Assembly: GCA_963555835.3 (NCBI GenBank)
Contig: CAUVWZ020000002.1
Span: forward strand, 248,001 to 312,000
Source of the DNA: JAPUME01 sp027294185
Lineage (GTDB): Bacteria; Acidobacteriota; Terriglobia; UBA7540; JAPUME01
Direction of reading: 5' to 3'
DNA: 64,000 nucleotides
The number at the start of each line of letters is the position of its first letter. The first letter of the stretch is position 1. Both the position numbers and the translations under genes were made by a program. The notes below the pieces were generated by a model that was not told the DNA's origin, ran no database searches, and was given only the letters and a program-made list of their open reading frames with translations. Positions 1 through 8,951 of the stretch are shown piece by piece.

Positions 1-292
1 GGACCAGCACATGTTGATTGCCTTGATCGCCCCGCGTCCGGCGTACGTGGCCAGCGCCGCGGAGGACCGCTGGGCGGACCCTCGTGGGGAATTCCTCTCT
101 CTAAAGCACGCCGACCCGGTCTACCGCCTCTTCGGCAAAGAAGGTCTGACGGCAGAGGAGATGCCGGACCTGAACCGGCCGGTAGGAACCACCCTCGGGT
201 ACCACGTCCGGAGCGGGGGCCACAACGTCACCGATTACGACTGGGAGCGTTACCTTGACTTTGCCGACCGGCATTTGAAAAAGGCTCGCTAA
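1..292 (+). CDS. C-terminal part of a CE15-like glucuronoyl/acetyl-xylan esterase (cut by window edge)
   Basis: The frame is open from base 1 and ends at TAA 290-292, so only the last ~96 residues are present. The visible segment has a strand with ALIAPRPAYVASA, then WADPRGEF, then a SGGHNVTDYDWERYLDFAD block. This matches the end of the alpha/beta-hydrolase fold of carbohydrate esterase family 15, where the His in the SGGH segment is the catalytic histidine. Such enzymes cleave ester links between glucuronoxylan and lignin and are normally exported. The nucleophile Ser and any signal peptide lie outside the window. An apparent ATG at 11 is internal to the domain and not the true start. Assignment is from motif memory, not alignment. 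Confidence 0.7.
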   Translation, partial: DQHMLIALIAPRPAYVASAAEDRWADPRGEFLSLKHADPVYRLFGKEGLTAEEMPDLNRPVGTTLGYHVRSGGHNVTDYDWERYLDFADRHLKKAR

Positions 293-421
293 GAGCCTTT
301 CCGTTACTTCCAATCTCCCCCCGGTTCCCCAGCCTTTGCACCAATCCGGTCACAACGGAGCGGATTGAATTGCTCTCCCAGACAGACTAAGATCCGGCCA
401 TAAATTCAGAGTTCAAAAGTT

Positions 422-578
422 ATGATTGGCAAGAAAATCTCGCACTATTAGGATTACGGAGTTGCTCGGCAAAGGCCTGTTTGGAAAGGATCGTAATTTG
501 CGCTACCCGACGGCCTCCGACCTGCTCCGCGACCTGAAACGGCTCAAGCGCGACACGGACACGCTCCACCCGCGTTGA
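422..578 (+). pseudogene. Ser/Thr protein kinase remnant: N- and C-ends joined, middle deleted
   Basis: ATG 422 opens with MIGKKISHY, nearly identical to the start of the full kinase at 2855 (MIGKSISHY), then meets TAG at 449. One base later in frame the text continues RITELLGKG, the start of the glycine-rich loop, and runs directly into LFGKDRNLRYPTASDLLRD and LKRLKRDTD, the last part of a kinase domain (subdomain XI), ending at TGA 576. About 250 residues holding the catalytic core are missing and there is a one-base insertion near 449. It cannot be an active kinase. The surrounding bases 293-421 show no gene. Confidence 0.8.
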
Positions 579-625
579 CTTGCTGAGGTGCGCGGCCTGA
601 GATACGCTGCCTTGGAGAGGGAAAA

Positions 626-1654
626 ATGCGACTGGGTTTGAATTTGGGCTACTGGGGTTCGGACCGCGTCGATCACGAGGCCCTCGCGCAGGAAGCCGAG
701 CGCCTTGGTTACCATTCCGTATGGACCGCGGAGGCTTACGGGTCGGATGCGGTCACAACCCTGACATGGATTGCGGCAAAGACCCAGCGGATCAAGGTGG
801 GAACCGCCATCCTGCAGATGCCTGCCCGCACGCCGGCGATGACGGCCATGACGGCGGCGACTCTTGATTTGCTGACCGGCGGACGGCTGCTATTGGGATT
901 GGGTGTTTCGGGTCCGCAGGTGGTCGAAGGCTGGCACGGTGTGAGCTACGGCAGGCCGCTGGCTCGCGCCCGCGAGTACGTCGAAATTGTCCGCGCGATC
1001 TTGAGACGAGAGCAACCGCTCGAACACCACGGTCCTCATTATGATATTCCCGTTCAAGGGGGGACCGGGTTGGGCAAACCGCTCAAACTGATCCTCCACC
1101 CGCTGCGCGCGAACATTCCAATTTATCTGGCGGCCATCGGCCCGAAGAACGTGGCACTGGCGGCGGAGATTGCCGACGGCTGGCTGCCGATCTTCTTTTC
1201 GCCGCGAAGGATGAAAATCTTTCGCGAATCACTTAAAGAAGGATTTGCGCGCGCGGGCGCTTCTAAAGATGCTTCCCGGTTCGATATTGCGCCGAGCGTT
1301 CAGGTGGCTCTGGGTCGCGACCTGGAAGCCTGCCGAAATTCCCTCAAACCGCAGCTTGCGCTCTACATCGGCGGAATGGGACCTCGAGGGCGCAACTTTT
1401 ACTTCAACCTCGCGTGTCGCTACGGTTACGAGGATGCCGCCGTCAGGATTCAGGACTTTTTCTTGGAGGGTAAGCGAGCCGAAGCTGCCGAAGCCGTTCC
1501 GGACCAGCTTGTCGATGAAGTGGCGCTGTGCGGGCCGAAGGAGCGAATCGCAGAACGTCTGGCGCTGTGGCAGGAATGCGGCGTGAACACATTGATCTTT
1601 GGAGCGTCGAACCTTGAAACGTTGCGCGTAATGGCGGAACTCGTTCTCGCCTGA
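626..1654 (+). CDS. LLM-class flavin (probably F420)-dependent oxidoreductase
   Basis: 342 residues, the usual size for luciferase-like monooxygenase-fold enzymes. The N-terminus (MRLGLNLGYWG), then AERLGYHSVWTAEAYGSDA and the LLTGGRLLLGLGVSGPQV strand fit the TIM barrel of the Rv3520c-like F420-dependent group. These cytoplasmic enzymes use FMN or F420 to oxidise or reduce small molecules; the substrate cannot be read from sequence. The start is chosen because ATG 626 follows a GGAGAGGG ribosome site. A weak promoter-like TTGACT (575-580) and TGAGAT (598-603), 17 bp apart, lie inside the end of the kinase remnant. It appears to be a single-gene unit. Confidence 0.85.
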   Translation: MRLGLNLGYWGSDRVDHEALAQEAERLGYHSVWTAEAYGSDAVTTLTWIAAKTQRIKVGTAILQMPARTPAMTAMTAATLDLLTGGRLLLGLGVSGPQVVEGWHGVSYGRPLARAREYVEIVRAILRREQPLEHHGPHYDIPVQGGTGLGKPLKLILHPLRANIPIYLAAIGPKNVALAAEIADGWLPIFFSPRRMKIFRESLKEGFARAGASKDASRFDIAPSVQVALGRDLEACRNSLKPQLALYIGGMGPRGRNFYFNLACRYGYEDAAVRIQDFFLEGKRAEAAEAVPDQLVDEVALCGPKERIAERLALWQECGVNTLIFGASNLETLRVMAELVLA

Positions 1655-1686
1655 GCAGGGTGAGCGTCCCTCTGTTTCCCTCCCCG

Positions 1687-1715
1687 TTGACTTGCCTTCG
1701 AGGGGAGACTAAGAT
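1687..1715 (+). promoter_or_regulatory. Sigma70-type promoter upstream of the lipoprotein gene
   Basis: TTGACT at 1687-1692 and TAAGAT at 1710-1715 are separated by 17 bp. The predicted transcript would start near 1722, leaving about 117 bases of leader before ATG 1839. Found by eye. Confidence 0.5.
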
Positions 1716-1838
1716 GGCTCCCGTCAAGAATTCTCCCAGGATTGAGAAGCCGATTTCTTATTTTCATTCGGAGGGAAAGCCGGGCGCGAAACGAGGATTG
1801 TCCGAGCCATCATCCAGCGCGCTGGATTTGCGACAACC

Positions 1839-2753
1839 ATGAACAACTACTTGAGGCTGATTCCGAAGTTCCTATTGTGCGGTCTGCTCTTGATGGTCGT
1901 CGTGGCCTGTTCGCCGCCTGAAGAGCGTCCCAAGGGTTGGGCCAAAGTCTATGAGGATGGCAAGGATTTATTTGCCCGGTCGGATTACGAGCGAGCGGTC
2001 GACTATTTCCATGAGTTGGCCTCGATAGAGCCTTCGAACGATTACTCCGAGCGAGGACGGGTGCTGGGCGCTATCCTGCTGAGCGGCCTGGCCCAGGGTT
2101 ACCGCGAGGTGGCCGAGGCTTATGGGGCGGGAATCGACAAGCTCGAAGACCCGGCGCAAAGGAGCGAGTACCGACGTCTGCGACAGGACGCTTATCAGTA
2201 CGCCAGAACTCACGCTCTCCACCTGGCTGAGGTGGCGCGCGAATTCGTCGAATCTCATGATCGCGAAGAAGTGACCGAGATGAAGGACGTGATTGTGGAA
2301 TGTCGGTACCCGCCGCCTGAACCGCCCTCGTCCAATCAGCTCCTCGAACGAGCGAGGGAAGGGGAGTGGATTACTCCCGAAGAACGGGGGGAAGCCCAGC
2401 GGACTGCGCTCCGCATGCACGTTCAAAGATCCCTGGCCGACGCTTTAGGAGTTGAAGCGGCTCAAATCGGTGCGGCACTCCAGACGGGAACGGCACCAGT
2501 CCCCGATGCGGCGTTCAATTTGTACCTGGCCGGGGAACTGGTGGAGGGTGCCCGGATATTTGACACCAAGGGAATTGATGAGTCCCGAAATCTTGTAATC
2601 TTGTGCGACCAGGCGAATGCGAGCCTGAAGCAGGCGCTTAAAATCCTGGAGGCCATCCCCAACGAGGATTTCGACAAGACTTCCCGAGACGTTCAAAAGA
2701 GACTTGAAGAGACATTGAGCGAAGCTGGTTACGGGTTGTCAAGCACCAGATAA
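1839..2753 (+). CDS. Predicted lipoprotein of unknown function
   Basis: 304 residues. The N-terminus has basic residues, a hydrophobic stretch and a lipobox-like VVAC at about residues 21-24, so the mature protein should start at Cys24 and be lipid-anchored after export. The rest is acidic, Glu/Arg-rich and predicted helical, with a start (YEDGKDLFARSDYERAVDYF) that resembles a tetratricopeptide helix pair. No enzyme motif is visible. It lies just upstream of the kinase gene on the same strand with a 101-base gap; a functional link is possible but not shown. Confidence 0.7.
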   Translation: MNNYLRLIPKFLLCGLLLMVVVACSPPEERPKGWAKVYEDGKDLFARSDYERAVDYFHELASIEPSNDYSERGRVLGAILLSGLAQGYREVAEAYGAGIDKLEDPAQRSEYRRLRQDAYQYARTHALHLAEVAREFVESHDREEVTEMKDVIVECRYPPPEPPSSNQLLERAREGEWITPEERGEAQRTALRMHVQRSLADALGVEAAQIGAALQTGTAPVPDAAFNLYLAGELVEGARIFDTKGIDESRNLVILCDQANASLKQALKILEAIPNEDFDKTSRDVQKRLEETLSEAGYGLSSTR

Positions 2754-2854
2754 GGTGGAGAACCTCGGGAACCTGTTGCACCTTCTTCACTTGACCGCGT
2801 GAGGCCTGTGGTCGCCCCGCCTGCCGGGGTCGCACACCCGGCGATATCGACACC

Positions 2855-4813
2855 ATGATTGGCAAGAGCATTTCGCATTATCGCGTGACGGAGAAGCTCG
2901 GTGAGGGCGGCATGGGAGAGGTCTATCGCGCCACCGACACGAAACTCGGTCGTGAGGTTGCCCTCAAGGTCCTGCCTCCTGTCTTCGCCAACGACTCGCA
3001 GCGCATGGCACGCTTCAAGCGGGAAGCGCATGTCCTGGCTTCTCTAAACCATCCCAACATCGCCTCCATCTATGGCCTGGAAGAGTCCGACGGGATTCAC
3101 TGTCTGGTGCTGGAGCTGGTCGAGGGGCCAACCTTGGCCGAGAGAATCAAGGAAGGTGCGATTCCTCTGGAAGAGTCGTTGAACATCGCCAAACAGATTG
3201 CCGACGCCCTTGAAGCCGCGCACGAGAAGGGTGTCATCCACCGCGACCTGAAGCCTGCAAACGTCAAGGTGACCCCTGAGGGCATGGTGAAGGTGCTCGA
3301 CTTTGGCCTTGCGAAAGCCCTTGCCGAACCGGCCAGCGAAGCCGCAATGGAGAACTCGCCCACGGCAAGTATTTTGCCCACTCACGAGGGTGTGATTCTC
3401 GGCACCGCAGCCTACATGAGTCCAGAGCAAGCCATGGGGAAGGCCGTAGATAAGCGGGCCGACATCTGGGCCTTCGGCGTGGTGCTGTTCGAGATGCTCA
3501 CGGGCAAGCGGCTCTTTAGGGGGGAGAACACCTCGGAGACGCTGGCGGCGGTGATCAAGGATGACCCTGATTGGAACCTGCTTTCCACCGACACCCCTTT
3601 GAAGATTCGGGAGCTACTTCGTCGTTGCCTGCAAAAGGATTCAAGGAAGCGGCTCCACGACATCGCCGACGCACGGATTGAAATCGAGGAAGTATTGGCC
3701 GACCCTTCGGGGACGTTGGCTCTGCCTGCCGGTGGAGTTGGGACCCAAACTGCCTGGCGGCGCGTGCTGCCCTGGGCCGTGGCAGGGGTGTTCGCGCTTG
3801 TTGCCGCTGTGGGTCTCTGGCCTGAGCCTGAGCCAATTCCTCCGCCGTCCATGCGCCTCAGTGTTGAAGTGACCCCGGGCGAGTCTTTCTGGACGGTGCA
3901 GGGAGCTGCGGCAGTAATCTCGCCTGACGGCACGCGGTTAGCCTTTGTCACCACCGATGGTCAAGGCCAACGGAAGCTTTACCTGCGTCCCCTCGACCAG
4001 TTGCAGGCTACCCCCCTTTCAGGCACGGAAGGCGCGGCCAATCCCTTCTTCTCTCCCGACGGGGAATGGATTGCTTTCTTTGCCGGGGACAAACTCAAGA
4101 AGGTCTCGGTCTCAGGGGGAGCGACGGTTACCTTGTGCGATGCTGAGGGCAACGGTCGTGGTGGAAGCTGGGGTGAGGACGGTATCATCATCTTTGCGCC
4201 CAACGCGGTTGTCGGCTTGTCACGAGTCTCCTCCGCAGGAGGGACGCCGGAGGATGCAACGACTCTCGATAAGGAAAAGGACGAGACTTCACACCGCTGG
4301 CCTCAGGTTCTGCCGGGCGGAAAGTCTGTACTGTTCACGGTCATTCTTCGCGTGGACAAAGGATTTATCGAGGTGCAGTCACTCGAAACCGGCGAGAGGA
4401 AGACGCTGCAACAGGGTGGAGTGTATGGTCGCTACCTGCCCACGGGGCACTTGGTCTATATTAGCGAGGCGACGATGTTTGCCGCACCCTTTGACCTCGG
4501 ACGGTTGGAGGTAACCGGTCCTCCGGCACCCATCGTGGAAGATGTTCAGACATCACCGAACTTTCGGAGCGCCCAGTTCGACTTTTCGCAGACCGGCACC
4601 CTGGTCTACCTCACTGGAGCGGGAGAAACGGATGCCGAGTCCATCTTCTGGATGGACGCGGAAGCTAAGACGGAACCGCTCCTCCCTGCCCCACGGAACT
4701 ACCTCCATCTTTCCTTCTCGCCTGACGGCAAGCGACTCGCAGTGGAAATCGACGAGGGTCTAACATGGACCTGTGGGTATATGAGTTGGAACGGGAGACG
4801 CTCTCCCGGCTGA
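2855..4813 (+). CDS. Ser/Thr protein kinase with TolB-like propeller, N-terminal part of a frameshifted gene
   Basis: Residues 10-285 form a Hanks-type kinase: glycine loop GEGGMGEVY (16-24), lysine in VALKVL (K38), catalytic HRDLKPAN (129-136), DFG (149-151) and the YMSPEQA activation segment (187-193). A membrane segment follows at about 304-322, so the kinase is cytoplasmic and the rest periplasmic. From about 340 there are PD40/TolB-type blades with SPDGTRLAF, SPDGEWIAF and SPDGKRLAV. Near 4757 the blade continues in another frame (next entry), so the last ~15 residues of this ORF are out of frame. Such kinases are one-component sensors; the ligand is unknown. Confidence 0.85.
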   Translation: MIGKSISHYRVTEKLGEGGMGEVYRATDTKLGREVALKVLPPVFANDSQRMARFKREAHVLASLNHPNIASIYGLEESDGIHCLVLELVEGPTLAERIKEGAIPLEESLNIAKQIADALEAAHEKGVIHRDLKPANVKVTPEGMVKVLDFGLAKALAEPASEAAMENSPTASILPTHEGVILGTAAYMSPEQAMGKAVDKRADIWAFGVVLFEMLTGKRLFRGENTSETLAAVIKDDPDWNLLSTDTPLKIRELLRRCLQKDSRKRLHDIADARIEIEEVLADPSGTLALPAGGVGTQTAWRRVLPWAVAGVFALVAAVGLWPEPEPIPPPSMRLSVEVTPGESFWTVQGAAAVISPDGTRLAFVTTDGQGQRKLYLRPLDQLQATPLSGTEGAANPFFSPDGEWIAFFAGDKLKKVSVSGGATVTLCDAEGNGRGGSWGEDGIIIFAPNAVVGLSRVSSAGGTPEDATTLDKEKDETSHRWPQVLPGGKSVLFTVILRVDKGFIEVQSLETGERKTLQQGGVYGRYLPTGHLVYISEATMFAAPFDLGRLEVTGPPAPIVEDVQTSPNFRSAQFDFSQTGTLVYLTGAGETDAESIFWMDAEAKTEPLLPAPRNYLHLSFSPDGKRLAVEIDEGLTWTCGYMSWNGRRSPG

Positions 4814-5565
4814 CCTTCGACGAAGAGGCTGACTTCGTGCCGGTATGGACTCCGGACGGGCAGCGAGTGGCGTTCTCTTCAAATAGAGATGGAGGGACAT
4901 GGAACCTCTATTGGAAGCGAGCGGACGGCACAGGCGATGCCGAGCGCCTGACCGAGAGCGGCGATTTACAGCTTCCCTGGTCCTGGTCGCCCGGGGGTAA
5001 GGTTCTGGCCTTCTTTGAACGAAGCGCCGAGACCAGATGGGACCTGTGGACGCTTCCGATGGAAGAGGATGAGCAGGGGGCACTGAAGCCGGGAAAACCC
5101 ACGGTATTCCTGCGTACGCCCTTCATTGAAGGTCGCCCGGCATTTTCCCCCGATGGGCGCTGGATTGCCTACAACTCCAACGAATCGGGAAGGTTTGAGG
5201 TGTACGTGCGACCGTTTCCCGGGCCGGGGGGCAAGTGGCAGATTTCGACAACCGGGGGAGAGATTCCAACCTGGTCCAAGAACAGAAGAGAACTCTTCTA
5301 TCGGACTTTGGACAACAGAATCATGGTGGTCACCTATTCGGTCGAAGGAGACTCCTTCCGGGCCGGAAGACCCCGGCTGTGGTCGGAGGGGCAATTTACA
5401 GACCGAGGTCTCGGCCGGAACTTTGACCTCCATCCCGACGGGAAGCGTTTCGCCGTGCTCAAGGCGGCGGAAGGCACTGAAGAGGTGGCTCTCGACCACC
5501 TGACCCTGGTGACCAACTGGTTCGACGAGGTCCGCCGCCGCGTCGCCTCCGCCGGGCAGAACTGA
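4765..5565 (+). CDS. C-terminal propeller part of the same kinase gene after a frameshift
   Basis: 266 residues starting MDLWVYELERETLSRLTF, which is the direct continuation of the propeller blade interrupted near 4757-4764. More blades follow: WTPDGQRVAFSSNRDG, FSPDGRWIAYNSNESG and the closing LHPDGKRFAVL. With the upstream ORF it would give one protein of about 903 residues, a normal size for this architecture. A single missing base would explain the break. It has no kinase domain or signal of its own and is unlikely to be an independent gene. Either a sequencing error or a recent inactivation is possible. Confidence 0.75.
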   Translation: MDLWVYELERETLSRLTFDEEADFVPVWTPDGQRVAFSSNRDGGTWNLYWKRADGTGDAERLTESGDLQLPWSWSPGGKVLAFFERSAETRWDLWTLPMEEDEQGALKPGKPTVFLRTPFIEGRPAFSPDGRWIAYNSNESGRFEVYVRPFPGPGGKWQISTTGGEIPTWSKNRRELFYRTLDNRIMVVTYSVEGDSFRAGRPRLWSEGQFTDRGLGRNFDLHPDGKRFAVLKAAEGTEEVALDHLTLVTNWFDEVRRRVASAGQN

Positions 5566-5569
5566 CACC

Positions 5570-5648
5570 ATGATCGGAAAGAGCATCTCCCGATACCGCA
5601 TCCTGCATCTCTGAGAAGCGCGGTGGTGGTGGGATGGGTGCGGTGCTC
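5570..5648 (+). pseudogene. N-terminal remnant of another Ser/Thr kinase
   Basis: Four bases after the previous stop, ATG 5570 encodes MIGKSISRYRIL, the kinase N-terminus, and stops at TGA 5612. In the adjacent frame 5610-5645 reads SEKRGGGGMGAV, a degenerate glycine-rich loop. The rest of the kinase is absent. The leader (gacaccatgat) matches that of the intact kinase at 2855, which suggests tandem kinase copies once stood here. Confidence 0.75.
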
Positions 5649-5718
5649 GAATCGGGGCTGGACGGATAAAAAAGGCGTCGCCGCTGGTTCAGCGCAGAAT
5701 ATTGGTGGAGAAGAATCC

Positions 5719-7030
5719 ATGAACAGGCTGTGTAGAAATTCCGGGAATCGGTCTGTCTCCGTATTACCAATCGCCCTGCTTCTATTTGCCGGGGTGGTTT
5801 TCGTTTCGGAATTAAGGGGGCAGGAAGGCTACCGGTTGCCTTCGAAGGAGATCGTGGAGTTGGTCGATGCCCCTCTAACGCCGCTGGTTTCCGTCACACC
5901 GGACTACCAGTGGCTGTTGCAGATGGAGCGGGCCAGCCTGCCGTCGATTGAGGAGGTGTCGGAGCCGGGAGTCGTTCCTTAACGGCTTGCGCCTGAAACG
6001 GATTGGTGGAGACGAGGAGAAGCCGATCACGAGCATTCCCGCCGGGGGGCGAATCAGCAATATCGGGTTCTCGCCCGACGGAACACATCTGGCATTCACG
6101 CTCACACAGGAGGACCGAATTGAGCTTTGGGTGGCGCCTGTCGAGACCGCCAAAGCGCGTCGGCCTTGCAGTTGGGTTTCAGATAGCCGGACATTGGTTT
6201 GCACCATCGTTCCCTCCGGGCAGGAAAGACCTCCGGCCCCCCGACGGACGCCCGCCGGGCCCCGGCACGGACCTATCAGGACCTGCTCAAGTCTCCCTTT
6301 GACGAACAGCTTTTTGACTACTACGGGACGTCGCAAATCATCCGCGTGGGGCTGGACGGCGCAACGCAGGTCATCGGCAGGCGGGGAATCCACTCAGAAA
6401 TCTCTCTCTCGCCCGACGGCAAATATCTATTGGTCGAAACCATCCACCGCCCTTACTCCTACCTGGTCCCGAGAGGTCGATTCCCTTACCGGGTCGAGGT
6501 TTGGAATTTCGAGGGAAATGTAGTTAAGCAGATCGCCGACCTGCCGCTGGCCGAAAACGTTCCGGTTCCCCGCGGCTCGGTTCCCACCGGCCCGCGCAAC
6601 TTCGGGTGGCGCGCCGATGTGGGGGCTGAGCTTTACTGGACCGAGGCACAGGACGGCGGTGACGCCGGAAGGAAGGCTGAGGTGCGCGAAAAGGTATTCA
6701 CCCTGGCGGCTCCTTTCGATGGCGAACCGCGATCCCTGGCAACACTCGGCCTGAGATTCGCCGGCGTCCAGTGGGCAAACGACGATCTGGCTCTGGTCAG
6801 CGAATTCTGGTGGCAGACCCGCCGCCGGCGCACGTGGCGGGTCCGGCCCGGCAGCCCCGAAGCCGATCCGGAACCGGTTTTTGACTATTCAACCGAGGAC
6901 CGCTACAACAATCCCGGCACGCCGTTAATGCGTCCGAATCCATGGGGCAAATCTGTGCTGTTTACCGATGAGAATGGAGACGCGGTCTTTCTCCGCAGCC
7001 AGGGAGCGTCGCCGGAGGGTAACCGCCCGC
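5719..7030 (+). pseudogene. Decayed S9-family (prolyl oligopeptidase/glutamyl endopeptidase-like) peptidase
   Basis: ATG 5719 has a GGAG site and a signal peptide (LPIALLLFAGVVFVSELRG), then YRLPSKEIVELVDAPLTPLV typical of secreted S9 peptidases. The frame ends at 5982, but homology continues in a second frame (about 5985-6250, LRLKRIGGDEEKPIT, SPDGTHLAFTL) and a third (about 6250-7030, ARTYQDLLKSPFDEQLFDYY, VETIHRPYSYLVP, VPTGPRNFGWRAD). Short internal pieces are missing at the joins. Homology stops after GASPEGNRP, so the whole alpha/beta-hydrolase domain with the catalytic Ser-Asp-His is absent. It is inactive. Confidence 0.8.
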
Positions 7031-7035
7031 CATGC

Positions 7036-7257
7036 TCAAGCCGGAATTTCCGATTTAGGTCGGCCGGCATTGGTCTGCAAATGCCGCCCCTGGAAAGCTG
7101 CGTCAAATTCGCCCCCACCGCCAAGCTGGGCATCACCACCATTGGTCTGCTGCTCGAAGGCTCCCAGGCGATTCCGGCTTGCCCGGGTTGATGACCCTAC
7201 GGCCAGGGCCAGGAGAACCATTCCCGGGACAAGTCGAATGCGAACGAGTTTGCACAT
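7036..7257 (-). pseudogene. N-terminal fragment of a secreted protein, abutting the broken peptidase
   Basis: On the minus strand ATG 7257 encodes a signal-peptide-like start (MCKLVRIRLVPGMVLLALA), then GAFEQQTNGGDAQLGG and EFDAA. The FEQQT-GD-x-G-FDAA pattern resembles the first strand of secreted TolB/DUF1080-like proteins that usually read FEQQTDVGDPKLAGSAKFDA. The frame then degenerates and stops at 7036, six bases from where peptidase homology on the other strand ends. Family assignment is tentative; the broken state is more certain than the name. Confidence 0.4.
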
Positions 7258-7328
7258 GGTATTTTGCGCTCCTCGCCGGATTTTGAGTTTGGAATTTCGG
7301 GTTTCAGCTGATCGCAGGGCCTATCGTC

Positions 7329-8681
7329 TCATGCAGCGGCGTTGCCGGATTTGCTCTTTTCCGCTTCAATGGCGGCCAGCATCTCCTGGTCAATCCCGAA
7401 CTTGAAGGACGTGAAACCGCGCTCACCAGCCTGCCTCTGCTCGGTTCGGGCCAGATGGGCCAACTCGTCCTGGGTGACCGGTTGAAGGCCCTTGCGGTCG
7501 AGGGAGGCGCGGATTTCTGCGGCCGACGGCGTGGAGCCATCGGACACACCTTCGAGATACTTGAGGATGTGATCTACGCCCTGTTCGGCGTCATAGCGCG
7601 CCTTGCCCACCACGCCTTCGCTGGCCAAACGCGCCCAACCCACGACGTAGTTGCCCTTGACGACATGTGCACCCTGGGGGTCGAAAACCTCATAGGCGGC
7701 CTGTTCCGATTGCGACTGGTCCGGATTGGTGAGGAAGATACCCTTGTTTGAAGGAAGGCCGACAGTAGGGTCTACGATGTCGCCGATGGCGAAAATCAGA
7801 GTATCTACCTCGAGGTCGGAGGTTTTTTCGGTGGCCCTGGCAGTCGTGCCCCCGTTGCGGGGAACCAACTCGTTTTCAGTAATGGTCAGGCGTTCGATGC
7901 GGCCGTCCTTGTCAGCGTGGATGGCGGTCGGGGAGGAGAGGAAACGAAAGCGGAGCCTTGCGCCCGTCGGGTCCTGGCGGGGCTTGGCCAGGGCAGGGAA
8001 GCTTGCTTCGGCGACCTTGGCGGTGTCCTGTCCGACGGCGGCAATGCTCTCCTTAATTCGCCCCAGCTCATCTTCGAGTGCCCGGCAGTCGAGGTATTCC
8101 TCGATATAGTCGAACTCTCTCCGGTCGAATTTGGTATCAAAGGGACCCCGGCGGGCGATTACAATGACCTCTTCGGCCGTAAGGTTTGGGTCATCAACAA
8201 GCAGCCAATGGGCGAGGTCCGCCATCACGTTGCCCATGCCGATAACGGCGACCCTCTTTCCGGTTGAGAAATCCTGGGATGTGAAGGGAGGCAGGAGGTT
8301 GTAGTTGTAGACAAAATCCTTGGCCGAATAAACGCCCCTGGAATCTTCGCCGGGGAGGCCTATTTTTTTCGTCCCCTGGGCGCCCACGGCAAAAACCAGC
8401 GCAGCGGGATTCCATTCCCGGAGCAGGTCGATGGTAAGAGCTTTGCCCGACGCCACGGTCGAGTGACCGAAGTAGGCAACGTTCGGCATATCCAGGATTC
8501 TTCCGAACAGCTTGCGCAACCCACCCTTCATCTTATCTTTGGTGGGGTAGATGCCGTATTCGGCCAGCCCGCCGGGTTTGATATCCCGGTTGAACAGGAA
8601 GACCGAGTGGCCGGCACGGGCGAGTTTTTGCGTGGCATAAATACCGGCCGGGCCTGCGCCCACCACAAATACAGTTTTCAC
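7329..8681 (-). CDS. FAD/NADPH oxidoreductase, adrenodoxin-reductase/FprA-like
   Basis: 450 residues. The N-terminal FAD-binding motif is VGAGPAGIYATQKLARAG, and a second Rossmann motif for NADPH, VAVIGMGNVMADLAHWL, lies near residues 140-160. A GWARLASEGVVGKARYDAE block near the C-terminus is typical of ferredoxin-NADP reductases of the adrenodoxin-reductase type (FprA). It would move electrons between NADPH and a ferredoxin in the cytoplasm. GTG 8681 is supported by an AGGAGG site six bases upstream. No ferredoxin gene is adjacent, so the partner is unknown. A GltD-like role is an alternative but the GltD iron-sulfur N-domain is missing. Confidence 0.8.
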   Translation of the reverse strand: MKTVFVVGAGPAGIYATQKLARAGHSVFLFNRDIKPGGLAEYGIYPTKDKMKGGLRKLFGRILDMPNVAYFGHSTVASGKALTIDLLREWNPAALVFAVGAQGTKKIGLPGEDSRGVYSAKDFVYNYNLLPPFTSQDFSTGKRVAVIGMGNVMADLAHWLLVDDPNLTAEEVIVIARRGPFDTKFDRREFDYIEEYLDCRALEDELGRIKESIAAVGQDTAKVAEASFPALAKPRQDPTGARLRFRFLSSPTAIHADKDGRIERLTITENELVPRNGGTTARATEKTSDLEVDTLIFAIGDIVDPTVGLPSNKGIFLTNPDQSQSEQAAYEVFDPQGAHVVKGNYVVGWARLASEGVVGKARYDAEQGVDHILKYLEGVSDGSTPSAAEIRASLDRKGLQPVTQDELAHLARTEQRQAGERGFTSFKFGIDQEMLAAIEAEKSKSGNAAA

Positions 8682-8856
8682 GGATGCCTCCTAATTCGAG
8701 CCCACATGGTGACGCAGCTCCCTCCTCCCAGACCAGCGGCCTGCCTTGCCATTCTGAGACATTGCCCTAACCTTTTGCAAGTAGGCGGTATAGGAATCAT
8801 GGAGCCTCGACCGGCGGGATAACAGTCTTCTCTGCATCAAAATTCCGAAAAAGGGA

Positions 8857-8885
8857 TTGGCATTGAAGGAATACCGCCGTATGAT
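8857..8885 (+). promoter_or_regulatory. Sigma70-type promoter for the isomerase-like gene
   Basis: TTGGCA 8857-8862 and TATGAT 8880-8885 with a 17-bp spacer, giving a leader of about 60 bases before ATG 8952. Found by eye. Confidence 0.5.
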
Positions 8886-8951
8886 TTTCGGGAGAAATCG
8901 TACATCTTTACAGTATTCAGGGATTCGAGATCAGTCCTCAGGAGGACCCAG

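Noticed and set aside
1660..1842. 60-residue ORF from GTG 1660
   Set aside because: Overlaps a promoter-like element, no ribosome site, no family.
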